From Candidatus Saccharicenans sp. (GTDB lineage: Bacteria; Acidobacteriota; Aminicenantia; Aminicenantales; Saccharicenantaceae), in assembly GCA_030017715.1 (NCBI GenBank), contig JASEIU010000005.1, forward strand, positions 1 through 64,000: 64,000 bases of DNA, in the 5' to 3' direction. Of the stretch, positions 9,224 through 19,370 are shown piece after piece. Every line of letters begins with the position of its first letter. The first letter of the stretch is position 1. The notes beneath the pieces were generated by a model. It had not been told where the DNA came from and searched no databases. It saw only the letters and a list, made by a program, of their open reading frames with translations. Position numbers and translations under genes: made by a program.

Positions 9224-11434
9224 TCAATAGGCAAAGGCCAGCCCGAAGAGGAAATTCCTGCCGGCTTCAACCATGGCGTCCGGGTCAGGTCGGGCCAGAT
9301 ATTCTTTATTCAGCAGATTATTGACTCTGAAATTCAGTTTGCACCAGCGGTTCAGGTTGTAGCTGGCCTTAAGATTCATCAGTCCATAACCGGGTATGGC
9401 GATTTCCGACGGCCCCGGGTTGTCCTTGTCTTTCTGAAAATAACCGGTTACTTCCAGGTTGAAGCGATTAATCCAGACCCTGGCTCCGGCCATCAACCGC
9501 TGCGGCGGAATGTCGTTCAGGGGAACGGCGGAAAGCCGGCTTTTACCCTGGTACAGGAAACCGTTTCCGAAAATGGACAGGCGGGAGACGGGGAAATATT
9601 CCCATTCCAGTTCCAGTCCTTTGATACGGCCGTTATCGACATTTCCGTAAGTATAGATTTGATTGTCGGGGTCAATCAGGTATCTTTCAACCAGATGGTC
9701 AATGCTGTAAGAAAATCCGTACAAACCCACAAAGAGCCGGCGGCCGGTAAATTTTACCCCGGCGTCGAAGTTAAGACTGGATTCGTTTTTCAGGTCCGGG
9801 TTGGCGATGATCAGGCCTCGCCCGGTAATACCGGTGTAGAATTTCTCGTTAAGGTCTGGTGTCCGGTAAGCCCTGGAAAAATTGGCAAACAGAGAGACTG
9901 ACGGCAGCAACTGGTAAGAAGCGGCTAGAAATCCGGTCATGGCCTGGTTGCTGGTGGACAGTCTCTCTCCACCGGAATTGGCCCGGGACTTCAGAAAATC
10001 GAGCCTCAAGCCCCCGACCAGGTCCAGTCGGGGAAGGCCGGAATAATCGAGCGTCAGGAAAATTCCAGAATCGGTTCGCCGGCCGTTGGTGTAGGGATAT
10101 TCTTCAACGGTTTCGGTTAAGACTCCTGAGCTGTTGAAATTCAGGTAACGGTTATAGGCTTTAGCCCGGCCTCGTCCGTAAAGGTCGGCGCCTGAATTTA
10201 ACCGGAGCCGGGAGGTCAGCTTATATTCCAGCGACAGCTGCAGACCGAAGTCGGTGCTTTCCGTCCGGGCGTAGCTTTCCTGCCGCTTGACTGAATTTTG
10301 AATCCGGTCGGCCCGGGTCTCTAAGAAATAGGGGTTGAGGTAGAAATGGAAGTGAAGAAGCGTTTTCGAACCTAAGGATTTCTCCTGCCAGTCGAGCTGA
10401 AAGAGGTTCTGGTTTTCCCGCGGATACCAGGTCGGACGGCTGTCACTGTTGACGGCCGGTTTGCCGATGTCGGTTCCCCGGGCCATCAGGAAGCTGAGGC
10501 TGATATCTCTTTTCTCTGAATATCTGACCACTTTGCCAAACAGGCTTGACTGAGTAAAGTGGGACAGGGGAACCTTGCCCGAAGGGGCTTGATAATTCTC
10601 AGCCTCATCATTTCTCAGCGAAAAATAGTATCCAAAACCCTGGCTGGCCCCCGAAACTCCCAGGTTGACCTCGCGCTCATTGTTCACCGAGCCATATCTG
10701 AGATTTCCTCTGACTTTGATATGGTCTTCGGCCGGCGGTGCATAAGTCAGAAAATTTATCACGCCGCCGATGGCATCAGAGCCATAAAAGACCGAGGACG
10801 GGCTGCGCAGTATCTCCACCCTGGCCAGGTCTTCCGGATTGAGGAAGGAAGCGTTGGGACCGGTTCTGCGGTCGCTGGAGAGGCGGGCCCCATCCACCAG
10901 CAGCAGCACCCTCCTCCTGGCCAGACCACGGATGGAGGGGACTATGGAAAAACCGCCTGAGCCCAGAGAGGCCACTCCGGTATTTTCCTGGACCAGGTCG
11001 GTGACATGAGAGGGCAATTTTTCTTCGATGGTCAGAGGGCTGATGACCGAGGTGGCGGCGGGCACCGAAACCACGGGCTCAGGGAAACGGGTGGCTGTGA
11101 CCACCACTTCTTCTTTCTGGGCCACAAAAGGAGTGAGGACTAAGGTTACCGTCTGGCCGCCGGCCGGCCGACCGACCAGAAATTCCTGCTCAAAGTAATC
11201 GGGGTGCTTGACCCGTATTCTGACTTTTTGTTGCTCCGGTAATTCCAGGCTGAACTGACCCCGGTCATCGCTCAGTACAGTCCTGTCGGTGCCTGACAGG
11301 GTTACCCGGGCCTGGCTGACAGGAAGCCCGGTTGAGCTGATGACCCGGCCTTTCAGGGTATTTCCAGCCAGAAGAGAGGTAGTAAGAATTGAGCTGAGGA
11401 CGATAATTATGATTCTCATAAACTGAGATTTCAT
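9224..11434 (-). CDS. TonB-dependent receptor with N-terminal carboxypeptidase-regulatory-like domain
   Basis: Outer-membrane active transporter of 736 residues. After a signal peptide (to about residue 26, LLAG) comes a carboxypeptidase-D regulatory-like beta domain (GRVISSTGLPVSQARVTLSG) to about 105. The plug follows, with a TonB-box-like EEVVVTATR and a conserved plug segment (IRGLARRRVLLLVDGARL, then ARVEILRSPSSVFYGSDAIGG). The rest is a barrel ending in hydrophobic FGLAFAY. Start 11434 is chosen over 11485 because AAGGAG precedes it and the signal peptide then begins properly. The ligand is unknown; the extra N-terminal domain is common in receptors for oligosaccharides or peptides. Confidence 0.9.
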   Translation of the reverse strand: MKSQFMRIIIIVLSSILTTSLLAGNTLKGRVISSTGLPVSQARVTLSGTDRTVLSDDRGQFSLELPEQQKVRIRVKHPDYFEQEFLVGRPAGGQTVTLVLTPFVAQKEEVVVTATRFPEPVVSVPAATSVISPLTIEEKLPSHVTDLVQENTGVASLGSGGFSIVPSIRGLARRRVLLLVDGARLSSDRRTGPNASFLNPEDLARVEILRSPSSVFYGSDAIGGVINFLTYAPPAEDHIKVRGNLRYGSVNNEREVNLGVSGASQGFGYYFSLRNDEAENYQAPSGKVPLSHFTQSSLFGKVVRYSEKRDISLSFLMARGTDIGKPAVNSDSRPTWYPRENQNLFQLDWQEKSLGSKTLLHFHFYLNPYFLETRADRIQNSVKRQESYARTESTDFGLQLSLEYKLTSRLRLNSGADLYGRGRAKAYNRYLNFNSSGVLTETVEEYPYTNGRRTDSGIFLTLDYSGLPRLDLVGGLRLDFLKSRANSGGERLSTSNQAMTGFLAASYQLLPSVSLFANFSRAYRTPDLNEKFYTGITGRGLIIANPDLKNESSLNFDAGVKFTGRRLFVGLYGFSYSIDHLVERYLIDPDNQIYTYGNVDNGRIKGLELEWEYFPVSRLSIFGNGFLYQGKSRLSAVPLNDIPPQRLMAGARVWINRFNLEVTGYFQKDKDNPGPSEIAIPGYGLMNLKASYNLNRWCKLNFRVNNLLNKEYLARPDPDAMVEAGRNFLFGLAFAY

Positions 11435-11590
11435 CGCGCTGCTCCTTAATAAGTTATCAGGCTGTTTTTTTCTGCATTCTATCAAAACGAAATTCTAACA
11501 TATTGACGAAACTTCCTGGAAAAAATTCCAATTTGGCTGCTTCTTTTTTCTCATGATAGCTCAAATTGGAGAGAGGCGGCCCGGGTCGAG

Positions 11591-11696
11591 AGGAGGGTCC
11601 TGTCACGGCGTGCCTCCTTCCGTCCTCGCTCCACCCATCCCCCCGTGGGGAACCCCTTCCGCTGCGGGCGGTTCGGAGACACGCCGTGCCACCCTC
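11591..11696 (+). repeat. Family-1 hairpin repeat, copy 1a
   Basis: GC-rich element of about 106 bp. It opens CCTGTCACGGCGTGCC, has a central inverted CCCC/GGGG, then CCCTTCCGCTG and GCGGTTCGGAGACACG, and closes with CGTGCCACCCTC. Its outer arms are complementary (CACGGCGTG against CACGCCGTG). It is in tandem with copy 1b, separated by a 7-bp-stem hairpin at 11711-11729. Confidence 0.8.
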
Positions 11697-11736
11697 TAAA
11701 AACCCTCCATCGCCGATTCCTGATCGGCGTGGATAA

Positions 11737-11846
11737 GGAGGAGGATCCTGTCACGGCGCGCCTCCTTCCGTCCTCGCTCCACCCATCCCCCAGCGGGGAA
11801 CCCCTTCTGCTGCGGGCGGTTCGGAGACACGCCGTGCCACCCTCCT
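11737..11846 (+). repeat. Family-1 hairpin repeat, copy 1b
   Basis: Same order and orientation as copy 1a, differing at only a few positions. The pair fills most of the 525-base space between the divergent TonB receptor and methyltransferase genes. Open frames across it (for example 11551-11937 minus) simply translate the repeat twice and are not genes. Confidence 0.8.
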
Positions 11847-11959
11847 TCAACCAGTGTCGCAAATCGCTGAAAAATAGGTGTTTCTCGTGACGGTATAAAA
11901 TTGACAGGGAGAGTTGGAGGGGGTATTTTAGGAACAAATCAGATTAGATTGAGGTAGCG

Positions 11960-12631
11960 ATGAACAAGGATGAAATGAATAACTATCGGCAAAAGGAAAA
12001 TTCTTCACCTGATGATAAAACTGAAGCGGGAAGCCTTAAGAGCCCGGCCTTAAGCCAGATGGAAAAACGAAGGGAGGTTTATGCTTCCTTTGGCTATGAT
12101 ATCGAGAAAGAAAGGCTGGCCATCATCCGGGCGGCCGGCCCGCTTTCCGGCCGCATCCTGGAAGCCGGGACGGGGAAAGGCCATTTTGCCGCCGTTCTGG
12201 CCGGTCTTGGCTGCCGGCTGATTAGCTTTGACATCTCGGATGAACAGCTTGAAATTGCCCGTGAAAATCTCGCCGCCCGGGGACTTGACCGCCTGGTTGA
12301 GCTTAAAAAAGAAGATGGCGAAAAGCTGAGTTTTCCGGACGGCTATTTTGATGCGATTTTCTCGGTTAACATGGTGCACCATCTTGAAAATCCCTGGAAA
12401 GTAATCTCAGAATTGATTCGCGTTCTAAGCCCGGGGGGAAAGCTGGTAATCAGCGATTTCAGCCCGGAAGGAATGGAGATGATGGATAGCGTCCACCGGC
12501 TGGAGGGCGGGAAACATGAGGTGGCTCCGGCAGGGCTCGGGGAAGTAGAAGATTTTTTAAGCAGCTCGGGCTTCAGGGTCGAAAAGTTCCAGACCCGTTT
12601 TCAGGTTACACTGGTGGCTTTCAGAAAATAA
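11960..12631 (+). CDS. Class I SAM-dependent methyltransferase
   Basis: A 223-residue cytoplasmic methyltransferase with the UbiE/type-11 fold. Motif I is LEAGTGKGHFAAVLA (near residue 68), the acidic end of strand 2 is FDISDEQ, and motif II/III includes FDAIFSVNMVHHLENP followed by LSPGGKLVISDFSP. The first 45 residues are polar and variable. The substrate cannot be read from the sequence; the nearest relatives act on small molecules or quinones. Weak GAGG ribosome site before the ATG. It precedes the GH2 gene by 69 bases in the same direction, but the two roles do not obviously connect. Confidence 0.85.
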   Translation: MNKDEMNNYRQKENSSPDDKTEAGSLKSPALSQMEKRREVYASFGYDIEKERLAIIRAAGPLSGRILEAGTGKGHFAAVLAGLGCRLISFDISDEQLEIARENLAARGLDRLVELKKEDGEKLSFPDGYFDAIFSVNMVHHLENPWKVISELIRVLSPGGKLVISDFSPEGMEMMDSVHRLEGGKHEVAPAGLGEVEDFLSSSGFRVEKFQTRFQVTLVAFRK

Positions 12632-12700
12632 ACCGGGTGCTTTTAGCCGTTTCTTTTTGTAAAATCGTCCTGAAAGTAAATTTATCTGGAGGCAATCATC

Positions 12701-14638
12701 ATGAAGACCGGAAGCTGCAAAGCAGTAACTGAGCCTTTGAGTCCTGGAAAATCCATTCGTTTTTTTTGTTTCCTGTTCTTCCTGATTTTTCTGACCTCCG
12801 CCCAATTCGGGGTCTCTCTGGCCGGAGACGAAGTTTCTGAGCCGGTTGCGGCCGGGCCATTAATTTTCTCGGAGGTCGCCACTTCTGGAAACCAGACGGA
12901 GACTTCCATTCCCAGGCCGGAATATCCCCGTCCGGAACTGGTCCGCGACCGCTGGCTGAATCTCAACGGAGAATGGGATTTTGCCCTGGATCTCTCGGAT
13001 TCGGGCGAGGAGAGAGGGCTGCCTCAGGGACAGGGTTTTGACCGAAAGATTCTGGTTCCTTTTGCTCCGGAGAGTCCTCTTTCGGGTGTCGGTTTCGCCG
13101 ACTTCATGGCGGCTGTCTGGTATAAGAAAAAATTGAGCCTTCCGGCCGACTGGAACGGCCAGCGAATTTTTATTCATTTTGAGGCAGCCGATTATCAGAC
13201 CACCGTCTGGATAAACGGACAGAAAGCCGGCGAACACTTCGGCGGCTACACTCCTTTTAGCATCGATATTACCGATTTTTGCAGCCAGCCGGAGACCGTC
13301 CTGGTCGTCCGCTGCCGAGACTACCTGCGGAGCAACCTCCAGCCGGCAGGGAAGCAGAGCAAACGGTATCATTCATACAGTTGCCTATACCGCCGGACAA
13401 CCGGCCTCTGGCAGACCGTCTGGCTGGAACCGGTCCCGGCAATTTTTATTCAGAAATACCGGGTTTTTCCCGATGTCGATAATGGTGAAGCCCTGATTCA
13501 AGTTTTTCTTAACGGCCTTCCGAGCGGAGGAGAATTGATGCTTTCGGTGGCCGATGGCGGCCGGGTAATTCGCCGGGAGGTTAAGAAAGCGGCCCCCATG
13601 GCGGCTTTTGCGGTGAAACTTAAAAATCCGAAGCTCTGGGAAATAAGAAAACCCAGCCTTTATGATTTTACCGTTGAATACCGTCCGGTTTCCGGCGGCC
13701 AGCCTTCGGACCGAATCCAGGGCTATTTTGGGCTGCGGAAAATTGAAGCCCGGGGCGAAAAGATTTATTTTAACAACCGTCCCTGGTTTATGCGGCTGGT
13801 TCTGGACCAGGGTTTTTACCCAGAAGGCATCTACACGGCCCCTTCCGATGAGGCTCTGCGCCGCGACATAGAAATCAGCTTAGCGGCCGGTTTTGACGGA
13901 GCCCGGTTGCATCAGCGAGTTTTTGAAAGGCGCTTTCTCTACTGGGCCGACCGGCTGGGTTATGCTGTCTGGGGAGAGTTCGCCGACTGGGGACTCGACC
14001 TAAGCCGGCCCGAAGCTCTGATCATTTTCCAGCGGGAATGGAAGGAAGCTGTCGAGCGTGATTTCAACCATCCCTCGCTCGTCGGCTGGTGCCCGTTCAA
14101 TGAGCAATGGGGAGTGAATTTTCCCGGAGTTATAGAAAACATCTTTCACCTGACGAAAGCCCTGGACCCGACCCGGCTGGTAATTGATTCTTCCGGCGGC
14201 TATCATCCGGTAATTCCCGATGTCTTTGATTCCCATAACTATGAACAGAGAGTTGAAAAGTTCCGGGAAGATTACGCCGGGCTTCTGGCCAGCCCGCCCA
14301 GGGTTTTTATCAACGGCGACCCGGCCAGGAACCTGCCTTACCGGGGTCAGCCCTACTTTGTCAGCGAATACGGGGGCATCTGGTGGAACCCGGGCCAGGC
14401 GGACGAAAAAGCCTGGGGTTACGGGGAAAGACCGCGCTCGGCCGAGGAGTTCCGGCAGCGTTATAAGGACCTGACCGAGGCTCTTCTTTTCCATCCGAAA
14501 ATAGCTGGCTTCTGCTACACCCAGCTCTATGATATCGAGCAGGAGGTCAACGGACTTTATACCTTCAATCGCCAGCCGAAATTTGACCCCGGCTTTTTCT
14601 TCAAGGTGAATCAGCAGCCTGCGGCCATAGAAAAATAA
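12701..14638 (+). CDS. Secreted glycoside hydrolase family 2 enzyme
   Basis: A 645-residue beta-glycosidase (galactosidase/glucuronidase/mannosidase clan). An N-terminal signal-type hydrophobic stretch spans residues 21-41. The sugar-binding jelly roll (near 80-240, including NGEWDFALDL) leads to an immunoglobulin-like domain and the TIM barrel from about 350. The acid/base is Glu468 in FNEQW and the nucleophile Glu556 in SEYGG, the pattern of GH2. It lacks the long C-terminal domains of LacZ. Export points to polysaccharide or glycoside scavenging outside the cytoplasm, in line with the nearby TonB receptor. Exact substrate unknown. Start supported by CTGGAGG ten bases upstream. Confidence 0.9.
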   Translation: MKTGSCKAVTEPLSPGKSIRFFCFLFFLIFLTSAQFGVSLAGDEVSEPVAAGPLIFSEVATSGNQTETSIPRPEYPRPELVRDRWLNLNGEWDFALDLSDSGEERGLPQGQGFDRKILVPFAPESPLSGVGFADFMAAVWYKKKLSLPADWNGQRIFIHFEAADYQTTVWINGQKAGEHFGGYTPFSIDITDFCSQPETVLVVRCRDYLRSNLQPAGKQSKRYHSYSCLYRRTTGLWQTVWLEPVPAIFIQKYRVFPDVDNGEALIQVFLNGLPSGGELMLSVADGGRVIRREVKKAAPMAAFAVKLKNPKLWEIRKPSLYDFTVEYRPVSGGQPSDRIQGYFGLRKIEARGEKIYFNNRPWFMRLVLDQGFYPEGIYTAPSDEALRRDIEISLAAGFDGARLHQRVFERRFLYWADRLGYAVWGEFADWGLDLSRPEALIIFQREWKEAVERDFNHPSLVGWCPFNEQWGVNFPGVIENIFHLTKALDPTRLVIDSSGGYHPVIPDVFDSHNYEQRVEKFREDYAGLLASPPRVFINGDPARNLPYRGQPYFVSEYGGIWWNPGQADEKAWGYGERPRSAEEFRQRYKDLTEALLFHPKIAGFCYTQLYDIEQEVNGLYTFNRQPKFDPGFFFKVNQQPAAIEK

Positions 14639-14642
14639 AACT

Positions 14643-16840
14643 TCACTGGTCGCGCCACTTCAGGGCCTTGAACCTGGGATCATCTCTGAGCGAGTCCAGG
14701 TCGGGATCCTTCTCCACCCAGTCCCGGTGAGCAAAACCGGCCTGGACGGCAGCTTCCAGGCTCTGAATGGCTCTGGTTTTTTCGCCCTCGAGGGCAAACA
14801 GGCAGGCCACGTTGTACTGGATGCCGGCATCGTTGGGGTCGATGGCTATGGCCCGCTCGGCCCATTCCTGCCCGCTGCGGCGGTCTCCCAGGCGGCATAG
14901 GCTGACCGCTCCCATGGTATAGGCCCGGGCATCATCTGGATGGAGCTGGACTCTTTTTTCCACAGCCCTGAGGGCCAGGCGGTAAGCGGCCAGGGCTTCC
15001 TGGTCGTGCCCCAGAGCGGTCTGGGTCTGAGCGGCAAAATAGCAGGCCTCGTGGTTCTCGCGGCTGCGGCAGGACCGTTCGAACAACTCGGCTGCCAGTT
15101 TAAGTTCGCCTCTCTGAAAGCAAGCTCGGCCGTAGAGGTAGGGGGTTTCGTCCTGCTGAGGGTCCATTTTCATGGCCGTTTCGAACTCTCCCCGAGCTTC
15201 TTCGAACCGGTCCATCAGCCACAGGGTCAGGCCGCGGGCGGCATGGGCCTGAGGCAGGGCAGGGTCGAGTTCCAGAGCCCTGAGGCTGGCCCGTTCGGCC
15301 TCCTCCAGGCGGATATCCCTGGACTCCCCATAAAAGTGAAACAGCATGGCTGAGCACTGGGCGATGCCGGCGTAGGCCAGGGCATAGTTGGAGTCGATTT
15401 CAGCGGCCGGGGAAAACATCTGACGGGCAAACTGATAGCTCTGGCGGCGGCCCTGGTGATAAAACTGGCGGCCGCGGAGATAATAATCATAGGCGTCGGT
15501 GTCGGTGGTTGAGGTCCTGGTAAGGGCTTGCAGTTCGCTGTCGCTCAATATCAACTGCAACGACCTGACCACATTCTGCGAGATTTCATCCTGGATGGCA
15601 AAGATATCCTGGAAATCCCGGTCGTAACGGTCGGACCAGAGATGATAGCCCGAGGCCACGTCTATCAACTGGATAAAAACCCTCAACCTGTCTCCGGCCC
15701 TTTTGACACTACCTTCGAGCAGGGTGTCGACATGCAGCTTGCGCCCTATTTCGCGGGTGTCCTCGCTGCTGTTCTTAAAAACCAGGGTGGAGGTGCGAGC
15801 CGCCACTCTGAGTCCTTTGACTCTGGCCAGGGCGTTTATGATCTCCTCGGACATGCCGTCGCAAAAATATTCCTGCTCGCTTTTGCCGCTGAGGTTGGCC
15901 AGGGGCAGGACGGCTATTGACCACAGATAATCTTTTTTGCGTCCGCGATACTGAACCCGGCCCGACATGATGGCCTCCAGGGTGTAACGCAGGTCTAACC
16001 TCAGCTCTTCCGCCCTCTGGTAACGAAGATTTCTGTTCTTGTTGAGCAGGCGGGCCACGATTCGCTCCAGCTCCACCGGAATGTTGGCTGAATATTCCGA
16101 CATGGGCACGGGTTCCTTATCCAGAATGGCCCTGAAAACTTCTCTAATTCCATCCCCGGAAAACGGCATTTTGCCGGTGAACATTCTGTACAGTACTGTT
16201 CCCAGGGAAAAGAGGTCGGAACGATTATCGGTGGGCAGGCCCTGCACCTGTTCGGGGGACATATAGGGCGCGGTTCCGATGATCAAGCCTTCCTGAAAAG
16301 CATTTTCCCTGGTGAGCAGGGCGGCCAGCCCGAAATCGACTATTTTAGCTCGGCCGCGGTTTGTCACCATGATGTTTGAGGGTTTGAGGTCACGGTGGAT
16401 TATTCCCCGGCCATGAGCTTCGGCCAGCCCGTCGCTTATTTGAATGGCCAGCTCCAGCGCCTCTTCAACCGGCAGCCGTTGACCTTTAATGTAGGCTTCG
16501 AGAGTTCCCCCTTCCACGAATTCCATGATGATGTAGGGCTGGTTCTGGTGCTCGGCCACGCCGTAGATGGTCACGATATGGGGATGGTTGAGTTGGGCCA
16601 CTGTCTGTGGGCTTCTTCCCGGAACCTTTTCCGCCAGTCGGGATTCTGGCACAGGTCCCCGGCCAGAAATTTGAGGGCCACCTGGCGGTCCAGGTCCTTA
16701 TCGTAAGCCAGGTAAACAGTAGAGAAAGCTCCAAGGCCGAGAACTTCCTGGATGAGGTAGCGTTTAATTTCAGTCCCCGCCGGCCATATTTCCGCCGTGA
16801 GAGTCCGCTCTTTATCATCCCCCCTGGTGTTTTGTGTCAT
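14643..16840 (-). CDS. Ser/Thr protein kinase with TolB-like and TPR regions, disrupted by a frameshift
   Basis: The first part (16840 to about 16605) has the glycine loop GLGAFSTVYLAYD and the ATP lysine in VALKFL, then runs out of frame after REEA. The kinase resumes in another frame with QTVAQLNHPHIV and continues through HRDLKPSN, DFGLA and APYMSPEQ. Next comes a TolB/FlgO-like domain (IAVLPLANLSG...YFCDGMSEEI), then at least five TPR repeats. Removing a duplicated TG at 16606-16609 (plus strand) restores a standard REEAQTVAQLNHP and one 731-residue protein. The architecture matches cytosolic acidobacterial-type kinases. The break is either a real inactivating mutation or an assembly error; the downstream frame is otherwise clean. 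Confidence 0.85.
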
Positions 16841-16924
16841 TAACCAAGCTTATCTTTAATTGCTGCCGGGGTCAATAAAAATATTCTTTTGACCGCCTCT
16901 CCTTTTTAGATGGGTGAAGACTGT

Positions 16925-17033
16925 AGAGGGGACCCTGTCTCGGCAGGCCCCCTCCCATCCTCCCTTCACCGATCCCCCGGTGGGGAACTGCCTGCGGCTC
17001 CCGGCGACAGGAGACAGGCCGTGCCACCCTCCT
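16925..17033 (+). repeat. Family-1 hairpin repeat, copy 2
   Basis: Variant element: CCCTGTCTCGGCAGGCCCCCTCCCATCCTC at the left, GATCCCCCGGTGGGGAAC in the middle, GGAGACAGGCCGTGCCACCCTCC at the right. The arms have changed together (CGGCAGGCC on the left against the right-hand GGCCGTGCC region), so the hairpin is largely kept. Lies between the divergent kinase and FmdB-type genes. Confidence 0.7.
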
Positions 17034-17146
17034 GAAAGCTCTTCTCAACCGGTTCTTTTTTGGCTCTGAATGAAAAGACGGTCATGTTGAGGCGCATCAG
17101 GCTTGAGTCGTAATGTCCCCTCTATTTATTCAGGGCGCTTGTTTAA

Positions 17147-17250
17147 GAGAAGATTCTGTCGCGGCTCGCCCCCTGCCATCCTCACTTCACCGCTCCCCCT
17201 GCGGGAAACCCCTTCCGCTGCCGGCGGTTCGGAGGCAGGGCAGGACGCCC
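17147..17250 (+). repeat. Family-1 hairpin repeat, copy 3
   Basis: Third variant, 114 bases after copy 2 and in the same orientation. The left end TCTGTCGCGGCTCGCCCCCTGCCATCCTC and the centre TCCCCCTGCGGGAAACCCCTTCCGCTG are clear. The right end (GGAGGCAGGGCAGGACGCC) is more diverged. Confidence 0.7.
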
Positions 17251-17374
17251 TTTGGGCCTTCACTTCATCGGGTGATAGCAACAAAGATGCTTCCGTCCTC
17301 TGGCCGGGGGTTGCCCCGGGAACGCTTTTTCTATAAATTATTCAGGAAGACTGAAGAAAGGGAGGAGAGAGGCC

Positions 17375-17752
17375 ATGCCGGTCTATGAGTTTCGCTGTCG
17401 GGACTGCCGGCGGAAATCTTCCTTTCTTATCCTTTCGGTAAAAACACCTTTTGAAGCCCGCTGCCAGCACTGCGGCAGCTTGAATCTTACAAGACTTATC
17501 TCCAGGGTTGGAATTTTGAAATCCGAAGAAAGCCGTCTGGAAAGTCTGGCTGACCCCTCAAAACTGGGGGAGCTGGACGAGAAAGATCCCAAAAGCCTGG
17601 CCCGCTGGATGAAAAAATTCGGTCGGGAAATGGGCGAGGAGCTGGGGCCGGATTTTGATGAAGAAATCGACCGGGCGGTTGAAGAATCTGAAAAGAAGAG
17701 CGAGGGAGAAGGGGAGGAGGAAACGCCGACCTGTGACGATTCCGAACCTTGA
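17375..17752 (+). CDS. FmdB-family zinc ribbon protein with acidic tail
   Basis: A 125-residue protein opening with the FmdB-type motif PVYEFRCRDC; four cysteines (CRDC and CQHC) form a zinc ribbon in the first 40 residues. The family normally ends soon after. Here a helical, charged extension follows and finishes in an Asp/Glu-rich tail with ETPTCDDSEP. FmdB proteins are thought to be regulators or small binding partners, but no exact role is established. A good GGGAGGAG lies upstream. rmuC starts 80 bases downstream, so the two may be co-transcribed. Confidence 0.8.
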   Translation: MPVYEFRCRDCRRKSSFLILSVKTPFEARCQHCGSLNLTRLISRVGILKSEESRLESLADPSKLGELDEKDPKSLARWMKKFGREMGEELGPDFDEEIDRAVEESEKKSEGEGEEETPTCDDSEP

Positions 17753-17832
17753 GGGCAACCGGCAGTCACTTGTCTGAGGCAGGTGGAGGCGGTCGTAAGG
17801 TAAAAACATAAAGAAACATAAGGAGAAACTTG

Positions 17833-19098
17833 ATGGAATACCTACTGGCCTTTATTCTGGGAGCTGTTTTCGGGGCGATGGCAGTGGTTCTGGTTAATTA
17901 TTTTCAGAGACACCGGGCCCGGGAGCTGGCCCAGGAACTCCTCAACCAGACCCAGCAGCAAAAGATGCAGGAGCTGGAAATTTTGCTCAACAGAGTTAAG
18001 GACGCCTTCGGCTCGCTATCGATGGAGGCCCTGAAAAAAAGCACCGAAGAATTTCTCAAGGTGGCCAACGAAGTTCTCGGCAGGCAAACCAGGAGCGGGG
18101 AAATGGAGCTCGAGGGAAAGAAGAAATTGATCGACCAGACTCTGGAGAGCATGAAGTCTGACCTGCTCCGAGTTCAGAATCTGATCACCGAGTTTGAGAA
18201 GGACCGGGCGGCTAAATTCGGACAGCTCGAAAAACAGCTCAACCTGGCCCTGGAGCAGACCAACCGGCTCCAGGAGACCACCAACCAGTTGCGACAGGCG
18301 CTGGCCAGCACCAGGGCCCGCGGCCAGTGGGGGGAAAGAATGGCCGAGGATATCCTGCGGCTGATGGGTTTTGCCGAGGGAATAAATTATGTCAAGCAGC
18401 AGGCGATAGAGTGCGGGCGGGAGCGACCCGATTACACCTTCTTCCTGCCCCAGGACCGGAAAATAAACATGGATGTGAAATTCCCGCTCGACAATTACCT
18501 CCACTACCTTGAAGCTCAGGGAGAAGCCGAAAAAGAAAATTTCAAACAGTTGTTTCTTAAGGATGTCCGGAACCGGATCAAGGAAGTTACCAGCCGGGAT
18601 TACATAAATCCCGAGGAAAAAACCCTGGATTATGTTCTGGTTTTTATCCCCAACGAACAGGTCTACGCCTTTATCAATGAACATGACCGGGGACTTCTGG
18701 ATGAAGCTCTTAAGAAAAAGGTCATCCTTTGTTCGCCCATCACCCTTTATGCGGTGCTGGCCATCATCCGCCAGGCGATGGAAAATTTTAACCTGCAGAA
18801 TACGGCCGGTCAGATACTGAGACTGCTGGAATCTTTCTACAAGCAGTGGCAGCTTTTCGTCCGGTCGCTGGAAAAAATGGGCAAAAAGATATATGAAGCC
18901 CAGCAGGAGTATGAGAACCTGAATTCCACCCGCAAGAACCAGCTGGAAAAACCCCTGCGGCAGATTGAAAGTATAAAAAGGCAGGTCGGCCCGGAAATGC
19001 TGGAAGGTGAAGCCATCCCGGTCGAAGCCGAACCGGTCGAAGGGGAAGAGGCGGGGGAAAATGACCGGGGGAGCGGAGAGCCCTCATCAGATAAATAG
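17833..19098 (+). CDS. rmuC: DNA recombination protein RmuC
   Basis: A 421-residue RmuC: one N-terminal membrane helix (residues 4-22), a long coiled coil to about 165, then the nuclease-like RmuC domain. That domain has RGQWGERMAEDILR, the DYTFFLP and DVKFPLDNY segments and LVFIPNEQVYAFI. RmuC limits recombination between short inverted repeats in E. coli, which is worth noting in a genome rich in hairpin repeats. The C-terminal 40 residues are Glu/Pro-rich and variable. The ATG at 17833 is preferred over the TTG at 17830, with AAGGAG at the right distance. Confidence 0.93.
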   Translation: MEYLLAFILGAVFGAMAVVLVNYFQRHRARELAQELLNQTQQQKMQELEILLNRVKDAFGSLSMEALKKSTEEFLKVANEVLGRQTRSGEMELEGKKKLIDQTLESMKSDLLRVQNLITEFEKDRAAKFGQLEKQLNLALEQTNRLQETTNQLRQALASTRARGQWGERMAEDILRLMGFAEGINYVKQQAIECGRERPDYTFFLPQDRKINMDVKFPLDNYLHYLEAQGEAEKENFKQLFLKDVRNRIKEVTSRDYINPEEKTLDYVLVFIPNEQVYAFINEHDRGLLDEALKKKVILCSPITLYAVLAIIRQAMENFNLQNTAGQILRLLESFYKQWQLFVRSLEKMGKKIYEAQQEYENLNSTRKNQLEKPLRQIESIKRQVGPEMLEGEAIPVEAEPVEGEEAGENDRGSGEPSSDK

Positions 19099-19370
19099 AA
19101 TTTTAAGAAGCCTTCGGTCAGGAACCTGTTATCCAAGGTTAATGATTTTATAAGAGTTTTGTCGTCAACCGCCGGCTTATAATCTATTTCCGGCCCGGGC
19201 AAGTAATATAGCTCTGACCACCATAGGCTTCAAAAGAAGGCCAGTCGACTGACGGAGTTGTTTATAGAATTGACTTTTCCCTTTCTGATTTCTACTGTCT
19301 CTAAAAGATAATGACATCCCGCCGACCAGCCCGGCAGGGTTCCAGCGGAAGCCGGTCGCCTGATAATACC

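Noticed and set aside
11591-11846. Possible CRISPR array
   Set aside because: Only two long (about 107 bp) hairpin copies, no short regular repeats or cas genes.
11551-11937. 128-residue minus-strand frame with internally repeated peptides
   Set aside because: It translates the two tandem family-1 repeats; no ribosome site, no family resemblance.
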